From assembly GCF_041052385.1 (NCBI RefSeq), contig NZ_CP163439.1, positions 4,701,001 to 4,765,000 on the forward strand: 64,000 bases of DNA, in the 5' to 3' direction. The DNA is from Streptomyces sp. R28. Its GTDB lineage: Bacteria; Actinomycetota; Actinomycetes; Streptomycetales; Streptomycetaceae. Position numbers and translations under genes: made by a program. The notes beneath the pieces are model-generated. The model was given only the letters and a program-made list of their open reading frames with translations. It did no database searches and had not been told where the DNA came from. Position 1 is the stretch's first letter. Every line of letters begins with the position of its first letter. Positions 43,268 to 50,707 of the stretch are shown one piece after another.

Positions 43268-43355
43268 CGGGGTTCGCAAGTGGCCGTTCGAGCACCCGTG
43301 AACCTCAACCCTCCTGGGTTGGAATCCCCCTCTTTTAAGAGGGGGAGGATGTCAA
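43268..43355 (+). mobile_element. Solo right end of an IS605/TnpB-type element
   Basis: Directly after the thiolase stop, an open frame reads GRSSTREPQPSWVGIPLF then stops, like the extreme C-terminus of Streptomyces TnpB proteins. It runs into a 9-bp hairpin (CCCCCTCTT at 43326-43334, complement at 43337-43345) followed by GAGGATGTCAA, the usual right end with its TCAA boundary. No tnpB body, left end or tnpA is present. In intact elements this segment is the 3' scaffold of the guide RNA. Confidence 0.6.
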
Positions 43356-43427
43356 ATGCGTCCCGAACGCTGGGTGTCGTCCGACCTCGGGCAGGTCTGA
43401 GCCCGCGCCGCACGTGACAATCGGGGC

Positions 43428-44153
43428 ATGGACCGTCACGAGCTGGATCAACATGAGCAGGATCCTCATGAGCCGGATCTCCATGAGCAGGATCCTCATG
43501 AGCCGGATCTCCATGAGCTGCTGAGGTCGCTTCGGGTGTGGGACGTCGACCTGCCCGCCTTCGACCCCGCCACGGCGCCCGCGGAACCCCTCGCCCTCTT
43601 CACGGCGTGGTTCGCGCAGGCAGTCGCGGCGGGGCAGGTGGAGCCCCACACGATGTCCCTCGCCACGACGGACGAGGAGGGCCTGCCGGACGTACGGACG
43701 GTGATGCTGCACGGCGCCGACGCGTCCGGCTGGTCCTTCGCGACGCACATCGACAGCGGCAAGGGCCGTCAGCTCACCGCCCGCCCGTACGCGGCCCTCG
43801 GCTTCTACTGGCCCGCCCAGGGCCGCCAGGTGCGCCTGCGGGGGCCGGTGACGAACGCCCCGTCCGCCGAGTCCCAGGCCGACCTGCACGCCCGCTCGAC
43901 CGGCGCCCTGGCGGCTGCCCTGACCGGCCGCCAGAGCCAAGTCCTCGGCTCGCTGGAGGAGTTGGCGCGCACCTCGGAAGCGGCCTGGGAGCGGGCCCGG
44001 CGCGAGCCCGACGCTGCGGTGCCCACCTGGACGCTGTACCACCTGCGCCCGCAGACGGTGGAGTTCTTCCAGGGGGACGCCCGGCGGCGGCATGTGCGGC
44101 TCAACTACCGCCGTACCGAGGAAGGCTGGGCCAAGGAGCTGCTCTGGCCCTGA
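43428..44153 (+). CDS. Pyridoxamine 5'-phosphate oxidase-like flavoprotein
   Basis: 241 residues. The split beta-barrel of the PNPOx family spans about 45-240: PHTMSLATTDEEGLPDVRTVMLHGADASG, GRQLTARPYAALGFYWP (FMN contacts), QVRLRGPVT and the C-terminal dimer segment HVRLNYRR. Canonical PdxH catalyses the last step of PLP synthesis; the divergent tail makes a PdxH-like enzyme of unknown substrate equally likely. Residues 9-28 are two exact copies of a 10-residue unit (HEQDPHEPDL), encoded by a 30-bp direct repeat and unlike the family. A later start would remove it, but none has a better ribosome site. Confidence 0.84.
   Translation: MDRHELDQHEQDPHEPDLHEQDPHEPDLHELLRSLRVWDVDLPAFDPATAPAEPLALFTAWFAQAVAAGQVEPHTMSLATTDEEGLPDVRTVMLHGADASGWSFATHIDSGKGRQLTARPYAALGFYWPAQGRQVRLRGPVTNAPSAESQADLHARSTGALAAALTGRQSQVLGSLEELARTSEAAWERARREPDAAVPTWTLYHLRPQTVEFFQGDARRRHVRLNYRRTEEGWAKELLWP
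43452..43511 (+). repeat. 30-bp tandem repeat at the 5' end of the PNPOx-like gene
   Basis: Two exact copies of CATGAGCAGGATCCTCATGA plus GCCGGATCTC encode HEQDPHEPDL twice; partial units flank them. The internal CATGAG spacing suggests an older 15-bp unit. Confidence 0.85.
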
Positions 44154-44167
44154 GGGCCTTTCGTCTC

Positions 44168-45040
44168 TCAGTAGGTGCGGATCCCCCGGAAGTCGTACGC
44201 CGTGAAGTCGGCCACCGCCCGGTACCCGATGCGCTGGTAGAGGCTGTTGCTCGTCCGGTTGGCCAGGTCCGTGAAGAGCAGCACCTCGCGCACCCCGGAG
44301 GCGAGCACGGATCGGCTGACCTGTGCGGTGACCGCGCCCGCGTAGCCGCGTCCGCGCAGATGGGCCGGGGTGTAGACGGGGGCGACCCGGACCTGCCCGG
44401 CGACCACCGGGGTCACGCCGGCCATGGCGAGGGGGGTGCCGTCCTCGCCCTCCCAGAGGGTGACGCCTCCGTAGGAGATCCGCGAGTCGGCCCATGCGGC
44501 GGCGTCACGGGCGGCGTGGTCGCCGACGGCGTTGACGAACTCGCGGTACCAGCACGTCAGTTGCTCCCGGTCCGCCTTGCCCGCGACCCGCGCCCGGCCC
44601 GCCGGGAGGGGGTGCGGGGCGGTCAGGTTGCCGAGCCGGTACAGGCGTTGGCGCTGGCTGACCGCACCCTTGGCGCCCGTCTGCCGGCGCCAGGCCGCGA
44701 CGAAGGCCTCGGCGGTCTCGTGGGCCGCGATGACGCCGGGGACCGGGTGGCCGAGGGCGACCAGGTGGGCGGCTAGGGACTCGGCCTCGTCGGGGGCGAG
44801 AGGGGTGACGTTCAGCCGGAAGGGCGGGGTGCGGAAGTAGGCGGCGCGCACCTGCCCGCCCAGCTCCAGCACGCCGAAGACGGGCGCCTCGTCGCCGTAG
44901 GCACGCAACCCGCCCCTGCGCAGCGTCTCGGTCACCGTCAGGGCGACGGTGTGCAGATCGGGGCGTGAGCGCAGGAAGCCACCGGCGTGGGAGAGGAAAC
45001 CGGTGAGGTCCTGGGTGCAGTACCAGTCGTCCGGGCGCAT
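44168..45040 (-). CDS. GNAT-family N-acetyltransferase
   Basis: 290 residues. The C-terminal GNAT domain (about 155-285) shows the acetyl-CoA loop VYTPAHLRGRGYAGAVTAQV and the final strand LANRTSNSLYQRIGYRAVAD. The N-terminal half is a degenerate acetyltransferase-like domain. The substrate is unknown. It is convergent with the PNPOx-like gene, 14 bases apart, and lies downstream of a second GNAT gene on the same strand. Confidence 0.88.
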   Translation of the reverse strand: MRPDDWYCTQDLTGFLSHAGGFLRSRPDLHTVALTVTETLRRGGLRAYGDEAPVFGVLELGGQVRAAYFRTPPFRLNVTPLAPDEAESLAAHLVALGHPVPGVIAAHETAEAFVAAWRRQTGAKGAVSQRQRLYRLGNLTAPHPLPAGRARVAGKADREQLTCWYREFVNAVGDHAARDAAAWADSRISYGGVTLWEGEDGTPLAMAGVTPVVAGQVRVAPVYTPAHLRGRGYAGAVTAQVSRSVLASGVREVLLFTDLANRTSNSLYQRIGYRAVADFTAYDFRGIRTY

Positions 45041-45161
45041 ACCTCATGATCCCGCGCCCGGGCGGCGGTTGTGCACCCTTTTCCGCCGTGGACACGAAGC
45101 CGACACAAGACGCCACTCCCAGGCGGGGGTCGGCGGGCCCCGGGTTCACGGTCCCGTGGGC

Positions 45162-45773
45162 CTACAGGTTGACGTCCGGCTCCGGATCCGTCGCCAGCCG
45201 GGCGTGCAGATGCATGTCCCGGTACGCGTCGTGCCGCCCCGCCTCCCACATCCCGCCCCGCAGGGTCCCCTCAAGGCGGAAACCGCACAGCTCGGCGATG
45301 TGACAGGAGGCGTCGTGGCCGACGGCGTGGCCGAGTTCGAGGCGGGGCAGCCCCAGTTCGGTGAGGGCCCAGCGGGCGGTGAGGGCGAGCGCGTGGGTGG
45401 CGACGCGGCGGCCGCGGGCCTCGGGCAGGACCCAGTAGCCGACGCGGGCGGTGTTCATGACCCGGTTGATGACGTTGACGCCGATGTGTCCGAGGGGTGC
45501 GCCGGTCGCCGCGTCGGTGACGCAGTACGACGCCGCCGCGCCCTGCGCCGTGTTCCGTGCCGTGGCGCGCAGGGATTCCCGGGCGCTGTCGAGGTCCGTG
45601 GCGATCTTCAGCGGGGTGTTCCAGCGCCGGAGCTCCGGGTCGGCGCGCCCCCGGAACCACACGTCGACGTCGACGTCGGAGTCCGCGTCCCAGGGACGCA
45701 GGCGAAGGCCGTGGCCGTGCAGGTCGGGGAGGGGGTGGGCGGGGGGTCGTATGCCGGCGTCGGGGTGAGTCAT
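45162..45773 (-). CDS. GNAT-family acetyltransferase, RimJ/RimL type
   Basis: 203 residues from the ATG of MTHPDAGIRPP. RimJ/L-type Acetyltransf_3 features are LRLRPWDADSDVD, GHIGVNVINRVMNTARVGYWV, EARGRRVATHALALTARWAL (acetyl-CoA loop) and ELCGFRLEGTLRGGMWEAGR. It probably acetylates a protein N-terminus or a small amine. The start codon is only 19 bases from the end of a tnpB remnant, so its native promoter may have been displaced and the 5' end of the gene could be altered. Confidence 0.87.
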   Translation of the reverse strand: MTHPDAGIRPPAHPLPDLHGHGLRLRPWDADSDVDVDVWFRGRADPELRRWNTPLKIATDLDSARESLRATARNTAQGAAASYCVTDAATGAPLGHIGVNVINRVMNTARVGYWVLPEARGRRVATHALALTARWALTELGLPRLELGHAVGHDASCHIAELCGFRLEGTLRGGMWEAGRHDAYRDMHLHARLATDPEPDVNL

Positions 45774-45792
45774 GCGGCCATTCAAACCGTTC

Positions 45793-47083
45793 CTAAAGAC
45801 TGAGCGGGAGTGAGTCCTGTTGCCAGGACTCATGCTCAGCCGTGTGCCCCGAACGGTGTTGGGCACGCTGGTTACCCGCTTTCGCTCCGCGTCCGGCGGG
45901 CACGGATCGTGTCCGTGGTCCGGGGATGCGGGGGCGGGGTTCCTCACGTCCCGGGGTGCCCGGTCGGGCCTGGACGGTCCGATGCCCCACGCGATCGCTC
46001 TGGTCGTGTGGGGGCGGTGCCGTCCGTCGCCTGATCGGGTGTCCCAGGGCGCGCCTGCCGATCGCCACGGCGGCTGCGTCGTGGCGAGTGATCTTCCTGT
46101 TCTTGGTGGTGAGGGGTTTCTGCCAGTGCTGGGTGCCCCAGCGGCTGGTGCAGGCGGGGTCGACGGCGACGATGGTGATGCCGAGTTCCGCTGCCATCGA
46201 CACCAGCCGGGCCCGCAGCCTGGACACGGGCATACCGGAGACGAGGTTGCGGAACTTCTTACGCCGACCGTGCTTCTCGCGGGTCTTCTCCGCCTGGAAG
46301 TCGAGGTCTTCGATCGCGATCGTGAGGCTGTGGCGCCTCGCCCAGTGCAGCAGGCGAATCAGCGCGTGCCGGACCTGGGCGTCCCGGTGGGCGGCGGTGC
46401 CGGACAGGTCGTAGCCGAACCGGGCCGGTTCGCCGACGGGGTTGCCGTGTGCGTCCAGGCGCCAGGCGGCCAGGTGGTCGGCGTTGGTGTCGACGCCGAC
46501 CAGCCCGCCTGTGCGGGCCGTGGCCAGGGGCACGGTCTTGACCGGAGGAATGGTCCACGATGCGGTCAGATACCAGCGGCCGCGTGTGGTGTCTTCGTGT
46601 ATGCGGTAGGCCACGGCCCGGTTCGCCTGGACGCGGTCGGCCCACTGCTCGCCCCGGTGCGCGAACGCCACCTTCGAGGCGAGGACATACCGGCCGTGCG
46701 GGGCGTTGGCCAGATGCGCGAGCGGCGCGGGGAGCTTGATGGAGACCTCGCCGCCGGGGGTGACGCGGATGGTCTCGTTACCGAACCGCTTCCCGCTCTC
46801 GCCGTCGGCCTCAAGGAACCGGCGCCCGGCCTGCCACCGCGTGCGCCACTGCTCCTCGGTGAGCTGCGCCTGCTCCAGGTGGTGGCGGGTGTTCAGCAGC
46901 CGCTTCCCGCCCCGCACCAAGTGCACGCGCCCGGCCTCCCAGTCCGCGCGCCGTCTGGAGCCGGTCTTCGAACACGTGCAGGCGGCGGGTCTTGGCATGC
47001 CACTGCTGCCTGCTTGCGTAGCCGCCCGGAGCCCGCTTGCCGCCCTTCTCCGCGACCGGGAGGGACAGCCGGTGCGCGATCGT
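45793..47083 (-). pseudogene. tnpB-like RNA-guided nuclease gene with an N-terminal frameshift
   Basis: Two frames together encode a ~430-residue TnpB-related protein. The 5' part (IAHRLSLPVAEKGGKR... HAKTRRLHVFEDRL) is in a different frame from the rest; the shift is near 46945. RuvC residues are in place: Asp in GLVGVDTNADHLAAW, Glu in IAIEDLDFQ and Asp in KITRHDAAAVAIGRRA. The usual four-Cys zinc finger is reduced to a single Cys (DPACTSRWG), as in a subgroup of TnpB relatives I know from Streptomyces. A hairpin in its 3' coding end may be part of a guide-RNA scaffold. It is probably inactive unless the frameshift is bypassed or is an error. Confidence 0.7.
45811..45832 (-). other. Hairpin in the 3' coding end of the tnpB remnant
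   Basis: TGAGTCCTG (45811-45819) and CAGGACTCA (45824-45832) form a 9-bp stem with a 4-base loop just before the stop codon. In TnpB elements the guide RNA overlaps the 3' end of the gene and contains such stems. No RNA evidence is available. Confidence 0.4.
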
Positions 47084-47107
47084 GCCAGCAGTTCACAACC
47101 CCCTCGG

Positions 47108-47506
47108 TCACCTCACAGGGCGGAACACCGGCACCCCGTCACGGAAGGCGACCTCCAGGTCCATCCCCGCCCGCAACCGCCCGGCGTCCGCGCACCCGAC
47201 GACCTCGGTCATCATCCGCGGCCCCTCGGCGAGATCGACGACCGCGGCGACGTACGGCGTCCGCTCCCCGAAGGGCGGCAGGTCGTTGCGGTGCACGACG
47301 GACCAGGTGTAGAGGGTGGCCCGGCCGCTCGCGGGCCGCCATGTCACGTCCTCGCTCCAGCAGTGGGGGCAGAACTCGCGGGGGTAGTGGTGGGCCCGGC
47401 CGCAGGTGCCGCACTGCCGGATGAGCAGTCGGCCTTCCTCCGCCGCGTCCCAGTACGCGCGCGTGAAGGCGTCGGCCTCCGGGACGTCGTAGCGCTGAGC
47501 GCCCAT
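47108..47506 (-). CDS. DUF35 OB-fold zinc-ribbon protein
   Basis: 132 residues with the ribbon CGTCGRAHHYPREFCPHC (residues ~32-49) and an OB-fold (GRATLYTWSVVHRNDLPPF, PYVAAVVDL). Its ATG overlaps the DoxX stop (TGATG), so the two are coupled. Proteins of this family are partners of SCP-x/Ltp2-like enzymes; the unpaired thiolase-like protein at 42089, under the same operator motif, is a plausible partner although about 4 kb away. The broken tnpB lies just downstream. Confidence 0.88.
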   Translation of the reverse strand: MGAQRYDVPEADAFTRAYWDAAEEGRLLIRQCGTCGRAHHYPREFCPHCWSEDVTWRPASGRATLYTWSVVHRNDLPPFGERTPYVAAVVDLAEGPRMMTEVVGCADAGRLRAGMDLEVAFRDGVPVFRPVR

Positions 47507-47952
47507 CAGAACAGCCCCAGCACGCTGTCCACCGACCACGACTGCCACGACATGCCGCCCAGCGCGACCAGCGAGATCAGCGCCATCATCGCGTTCTGCC
47601 CCTGCTCGGCCCAGTCGTGGATCATCAGGGCGAAGTAGAGGCCGTTGAGCAGCAGCCCGCCGACGAGGGCGATCGGGGTCAGGAACCCGAGGACGAGCCC
47701 GAGCCCGAGGGCCAGTTCCGCGTACAGCACGACGTACGCCATCGCGCGCGGCCGTGGCGTGACGACGAACTCGAAGCCGGAGCGTACGGCGTTCCAGCGG
47801 TGCTTGGCCGCCACATCCGCCGCCCACGCGATCCCGGACCCCTCGAACCAGCTCTTCTTGTCCTTGTGCCGCCAGCTCTCCAGCCACCACAGCCCGAGGC
47901 CTATGCGGAGCACGGCCAGCCATTGCGCACCTGTGAGCCAGATCGCGTCCAT
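47506..47952 (-). CDS. DoxX-like membrane protein
   Basis: 148 residues with about four membrane helices; LRIGLGLWWLESWRHKDK near the start and LVLGFLTPIALVGGLLLNG follow the DoxX/SURF4-like pattern. The biochemical role of such proteins is poorly known; relatives sit beside sterol- and thiosulfate-related redox genes. It is the first gene of a two-gene unit with DUF35, and the operator at 47957-47971 lies four bases upstream of its start, so the message is probably leaderless. Confidence 0.82.
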   Translation of the reverse strand: MDAIWLTGAQWLAVLRIGLGLWWLESWRHKDKKSWFEGSGIAWAADVAAKHRWNAVRSGFEFVVTPRPRAMAYVVLYAELALGLGLVLGFLTPIALVGGLLLNGLYFALMIHDWAEQGQNAMMALISLVALGGMSWQSWSVDSVLGLF

Positions 47953-47956
47953 GGAT

Positions 47957-47971
47957 CTGACGGTACGTCAG
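47957..47971. promoter_or_regulatory. Dispersed-regulon operator, site 6
   Basis: CTGACGGTACGTCAG is a perfect match to the consensus and ends four bases from the DoxX start codon, in the region shared with the divergent small ORF at 48007. Confidence 0.72.
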
Positions 47972-48006
47972 ATAAGACGAGTCTGACAATCGCCTGTGCA
48001 TCCGCG

Positions 48007-48195
48007 ATGAGTCCAACAGAATCGCTTGCGTCGGTGACGGTCTCCGCCAACCTCGCCGCCGCCGCGAACGGGCTGAGCGACGAGGTCAGCCACCTCTACT
48101 ACTGGGACGAGGGGCACGGCGCGAACTCGGACCCGGGCGACTTCATCACGTGGATCGCCAAGATCAGCGGCTACGAGGGGAAGCGGACCAAGTAA
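48007..48195 (+). CDS. Small protein, possible C-terminal fragment of a tannase-type hydrolase
   Basis: 62 residues from an ATG without a clear ribosome site. The segment YYWDEGHGANSDPGDFITWI looks like the extreme C-terminus of tannase/feruloyl-esterase-like alpha/beta hydrolases, where a W-D-x-G-H-G motif carries the catalytic His. The rest of such an enzyme is absent, so this may be a fragment rather than a real gene. It is divergent from the DoxX gene, and short tandem repeats start right at its stop codon. Confidence 0.35.
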   Translation: MSPTESLASVTVSANLAAAANGLSDEVSHLYYWDEGHGANSDPGDFITWIAKISGYEGKRTK

Positions 48196-48196
48196 T

Positions 48197-48250
48197 CCCC
48201 TGTGACCGAGTAGCCCCCTGTGATCGAGCAGTACCCCTGTGACCGAGTAG
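48197..48250. repeat. Three imperfect ~17-bp tandem units after the small ORF
   Basis: CCCCTGTGACCGAGTAG occurs twice exactly, with a variant (CCCTGTGATCGAGCAG) between, starting two bases after the TAA of the small ORF. Confidence 0.75.
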
Positions 48251-48300
48251 CCCCTCAAGACGCGGTGCCGGTTTCCCGTCATAACTCCGGCCACCGCCCG

Positions 48301-48341
48301 CACGACGCCGGGCCCGACCCATGTCAGGGCCCGGCGTCGTG
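48301..48341. terminator. Very strong bidirectional terminator
   Basis: CACGACGCCGGGCCC (48301-48315) and its exact complement (48327-48341) form a 15-bp stem with an 11-base loop between convergent genes. Confidence 0.82.
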
Positions 48342-48391
48342 CCTTTCGCCGGAGTTCCCTGTGCCCCGCGCCCTATGCCCGCCGCGGCCGT

Positions 48392-48949
48392 CTATTGCCC
48401 TACCCGGCCGTCGACGCATTCGCGCAGCAGATCGGCGTGCCCGCAGTGGCGGGCGTACTCCTCGATCCGGTGAACCCACAGCTCCCGCACGGAGTTGCCG
48501 TCCTGGACCACGCGCGCGCCCAGATCCGCAAAGGCGGCCAACGCCGCGTCGGTCGCCGCCTGTTCGCGAGCGAGATCGGCGAACGCGCCCTCGACCAGTG
48601 CCTGCTCGGCTGCGGCTCCCTCGAAGTCACCCCCCGCTCCGTACAGCTTCGGCGCCGGGTCTCCCGGGACGATCCAATTGCGCCAGTCCCGCTCCACCTC
48701 GGCGAGATGGCGTACCAGACCCAGCAGGGACATCGTCGACGGCGGGACCGACCGGCGCGCCAACTGCTCCGGGTCCAACCCCTCGCACTTCATCAGCAGG
48801 GTCAGCCGGTAGTTGTTCAGGAAGTCCCGCAGCGTCGCCGACTCGCCGTCCGGGCTGACGCCGTCACTGGTGCGGGGGTCCTCGTCGGGGTCCACCCACA
48901 TGTCGGGGTAGACACTGGCCTGGCTCCATCGCTCGGGCTCGTCGCTCAC
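48392..48949 (-). CDS. DinB-superfamily (DUF664) protein
   Basis: 185 residues from the GTG of VSDEPERW; GTG and TTG codons further upstream are possible and would add up to 12 residues. It is a four-helix DinB/DUF664 bundle: LNNYRLTLLMKCEGLDPEQLARRSV, SLLGLVRHLAEVERDW and ELWVHRIEEYARHCGHADLLRE place the three metal-binding histidines. Members include thiol-dependent transferases using mycothiol; the specific reaction is not known here. It stands alone, convergent with the terminator at 48301. Confidence 0.82.
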   Translation of the reverse strand: MSDEPERWSQASVYPDMWVDPDEDPRTSDGVSPDGESATLRDFLNNYRLTLLMKCEGLDPEQLARRSVPPSTMSLLGLVRHLAEVERDWRNWIVPGDPAPKLYGAGGDFEGAAAEQALVEGAFADLAREQAATDAALAAFADLGARVVQDGNSVRELWVHRIEEYARHCGHADLLRECVDGRVGQ

Positions 48950-49028
48950 CCTGTTCACGATGGCGAGCGGCGACCCGACGGGCAAGCGGGTTTCCAGGCG
49001 TGCGGGCGTCAGCTCCGCGTCGCAGCGG

Positions 49029-49781
49029 TCAGCGATCCGAACCCGGCTCGGCAGTGCCGCCCGAGGTCGCTTCGGGTTTCGCGTAGAGGACGTCGCGGGC
49101 CTGCTCCGCGGCGCGGGTCATGCTCTCGGCGACGAAGTCGATGAAGCGGGCGATGTTCTCGAGGCGGGTGGCGGCCGGGGTGTCGGGACCGAGGACGCCG
49201 ACGCCCTGCCGTGCGGTCTCGGCGAGCTGGGCGGTGGACCGGGCGCTGGCGATCATCCCCTGATACCAGACGTCGTTGTCGACGACGTAGCGCTCGCGGC
49301 GGCCTTCGTCGCGTTCCCGGCGGATGAGGCCCTGGCCTTCGAGGAACGTGACCGATTTGGAGATGGACGCCGGGGTGACCTGGAGCCGCTGGACGAGTTC
49401 GGACGCGGTGAGGCTGCCCGCGTCGGTGGTGTAGAGGCAGGTCAGCACCCGGGACATCATCTTGGGCAGGCCCTGTTGCATGAGGAGCGTGGTCCACGCC
49501 TCCTCGTACTCGCGTACGGCCTCCGCGTCGCGCCCATGGGCCTGCACGGGCGCCTGCGACCCTCGGGGCGCGGCCTGCCTGCGCCGGTGGGCACGGTGTT
49601 CGGTGGCGCGGTGGGCCAGGTCGGCGCGGTAGGCGGTGGGCCCGCCGTTGCGCATGACCTCGCGCGTGATGGTCGAGGTCGGACGGTCGAGGCGCCTGGC
49701 GATCTCCGCGTAGGCGAGGCCGTCGGCCAGCCCCAGCGCGATCTGCTGACGTTCCTGCTGAGTGAGCCTGCCTCCCGGCAC
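49029..49781 (-). CDS. MarR-like regulator with an extra N-terminal HTH
   Basis: 250 residues from a GTG preceded by GAAGGGAG at six bases; starts up to 21 codons upstream lack such a site. Residues ~5-45 form an IS30-type HTH_38 (RLTQQERQQIALGLADGLAYAEIARRLDRPTSTITREV). After a linker, a MarR/GbsR-type winged helix (about 115-190) reads LTASELVQRLQVTPASISKSVTFLEGQGLIRR. This double architecture precedes DUF4097-ABC operons in Streptomyces as I recall. It is divergent from that operon, and clustered GCAACG hexamers between them are probable binding sites. Confidence 0.86.
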   Translation of the reverse strand: MPGGRLTQQERQQIALGLADGLAYAEIARRLDRPTSTITREVMRNGGPTAYRADLAHRATEHRAHRRRQAAPRGSQAPVQAHGRDAEAVREYEEAWTTLLMQQGLPKMMSRVLTCLYTTDAGSLTASELVQRLQVTPASISKSVTFLEGQGLIRRERDEGRRERYVVDNDVWYQGMIASARSTAQLAETARQGVGVLGPDTPAATRLENIARFIDFVAESMTRAAEQARDVLYAKPEATSGGTAEPGSDR

Positions 49782-49840
49782 CGCGGTCTCCCTTCGCACT
49801 TCCTTGAGGCCTCCAGGATAGCGTTCACTCCCCATCCATT

Positions 49841-49961
49841 GCAACGAGCGGATGCCTGACGTTGCGTTAAATATAGAACTGTTGCAACGATTTATGCACT
49901 CTGACCTGCATTTACATCAATCAAGCGCAACGACTCTGTTGCCGTATCCATGAACGCAACG
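49841..49961. promoter_or_regulatory. Cluster of GCAACG/CGTTGC hexamers in a divergent promoter region
   Basis: The hexamer occurs at 49841, 49860 (inverted), 49884, 49927 and 49956, with GTTGCAAC a full palindrome at 49881-49888. The tract is distinctly AT-rich for this genome and lies between the double-HTH regulator and the DUF4097-ABC operon. Confidence 0.62.
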
Positions 49962-50006
49962 TAGCTTTTCCAGCGTTGGAAACCACACCGAGCACAGGAG
50001 AGCACG

Positions 50007-50675
50007 ATGCAGAAGTTCGAAACCCCCGCCCCCGTCTCCGCCGTCCTCGACATCCCCGCGGGCCGCATCCAGTTCATCGCCGCCGACCGGGCCGACACCA
50101 CGGTCGAGGTCCGGCCCGTGGACGCCTCGAAGGGGCGCGACGTGAAGGCCGCGGAGCAGATCGAGGTCGTGTACGGCGACGGCGTCCTGCGGGTCGAGGC
50201 CCCGGCGGCGAAGAACCGGATCCTCGGCGCTTTCGGTTCCGTCGAGGTCACGGTCCAGCTGCCGGCCGGGTCCCGCGTCGAGGCGAAGGCGGCCGCCGCC
50301 GAACTCCGCGTCGTCGGACGCCTCGGGGACATCGACTTCGAGGGCGCCCACGGCGCGGTCAGGATCGACGAGGCCGCAAGCGTTCGCCTCACCGCCACCG
50401 GTGATGTCTCGGTCGGCCGCCTGGGCGGCCCCGCGGAGATCAGCACCCAACAGGGCGCCATCCACATCGCCGAGGCGGTGCACGGCACCGTGGTCCTCAC
50501 CACCCAGATGGGCGACCTGTCCATCGGCGCCGCCCGGGGAGTGTCCGCCTCCCTGGACGCCGGCACCAGCTACGGCCGCATCAACAACTCGCTCAAGAAC
50601 ACCGACGGCGCCGCCGCCGGCCTGAACATCCGGGCGACCACCGCCCACGGCGACATCACCGCCCGCAGCCTGTAA
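50007..50675 (+). CDS. DUF4097-family beta-repeat protein
   Basis: 222 residues without a signal peptide. The sequence is a continuous run of short beta strands (GRIQFIAADRADTTVEVRP, SVEVTVQLPAGSRVEAKAA, GDVSVGRLGGPAEISTQQG), typical of DUF4097 (adhesin-like) beta-helical proteins. In Streptomyces these precede DrrA/B-type ABC exporters, as here (32 bases to the next gene). They may organise or sense cell-envelope state, but the function is not established. The promoter region has clustered hexamers for the divergent regulator. Confidence 0.88.
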   Translation: MQKFETPAPVSAVLDIPAGRIQFIAADRADTTVEVRPVDASKGRDVKAAEQIEVVYGDGVLRVEAPAAKNRILGAFGSVEVTVQLPAGSRVEAKAAAAELRVVGRLGDIDFEGAHGAVRIDEAASVRLTATGDVSVGRLGGPAEISTQQGAIHIAEAVHGTVVLTTQMGDLSIGAARGVSASLDAGTSYGRINNSLKNTDGAAAGLNIRATTAHGDITARSL

Positions 50676-50707
50676 AAACCCGCAGCCGGTAACTAGGAGC
50701 ACCCCTC

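Noticed and set aside
43326..43345. Hairpin read simply as a thiolase terminator
   Set aside because: The preceding TnpB-like tail and the GATGTCAA end fit a mobile-element right end better, although it may also terminate transcription.
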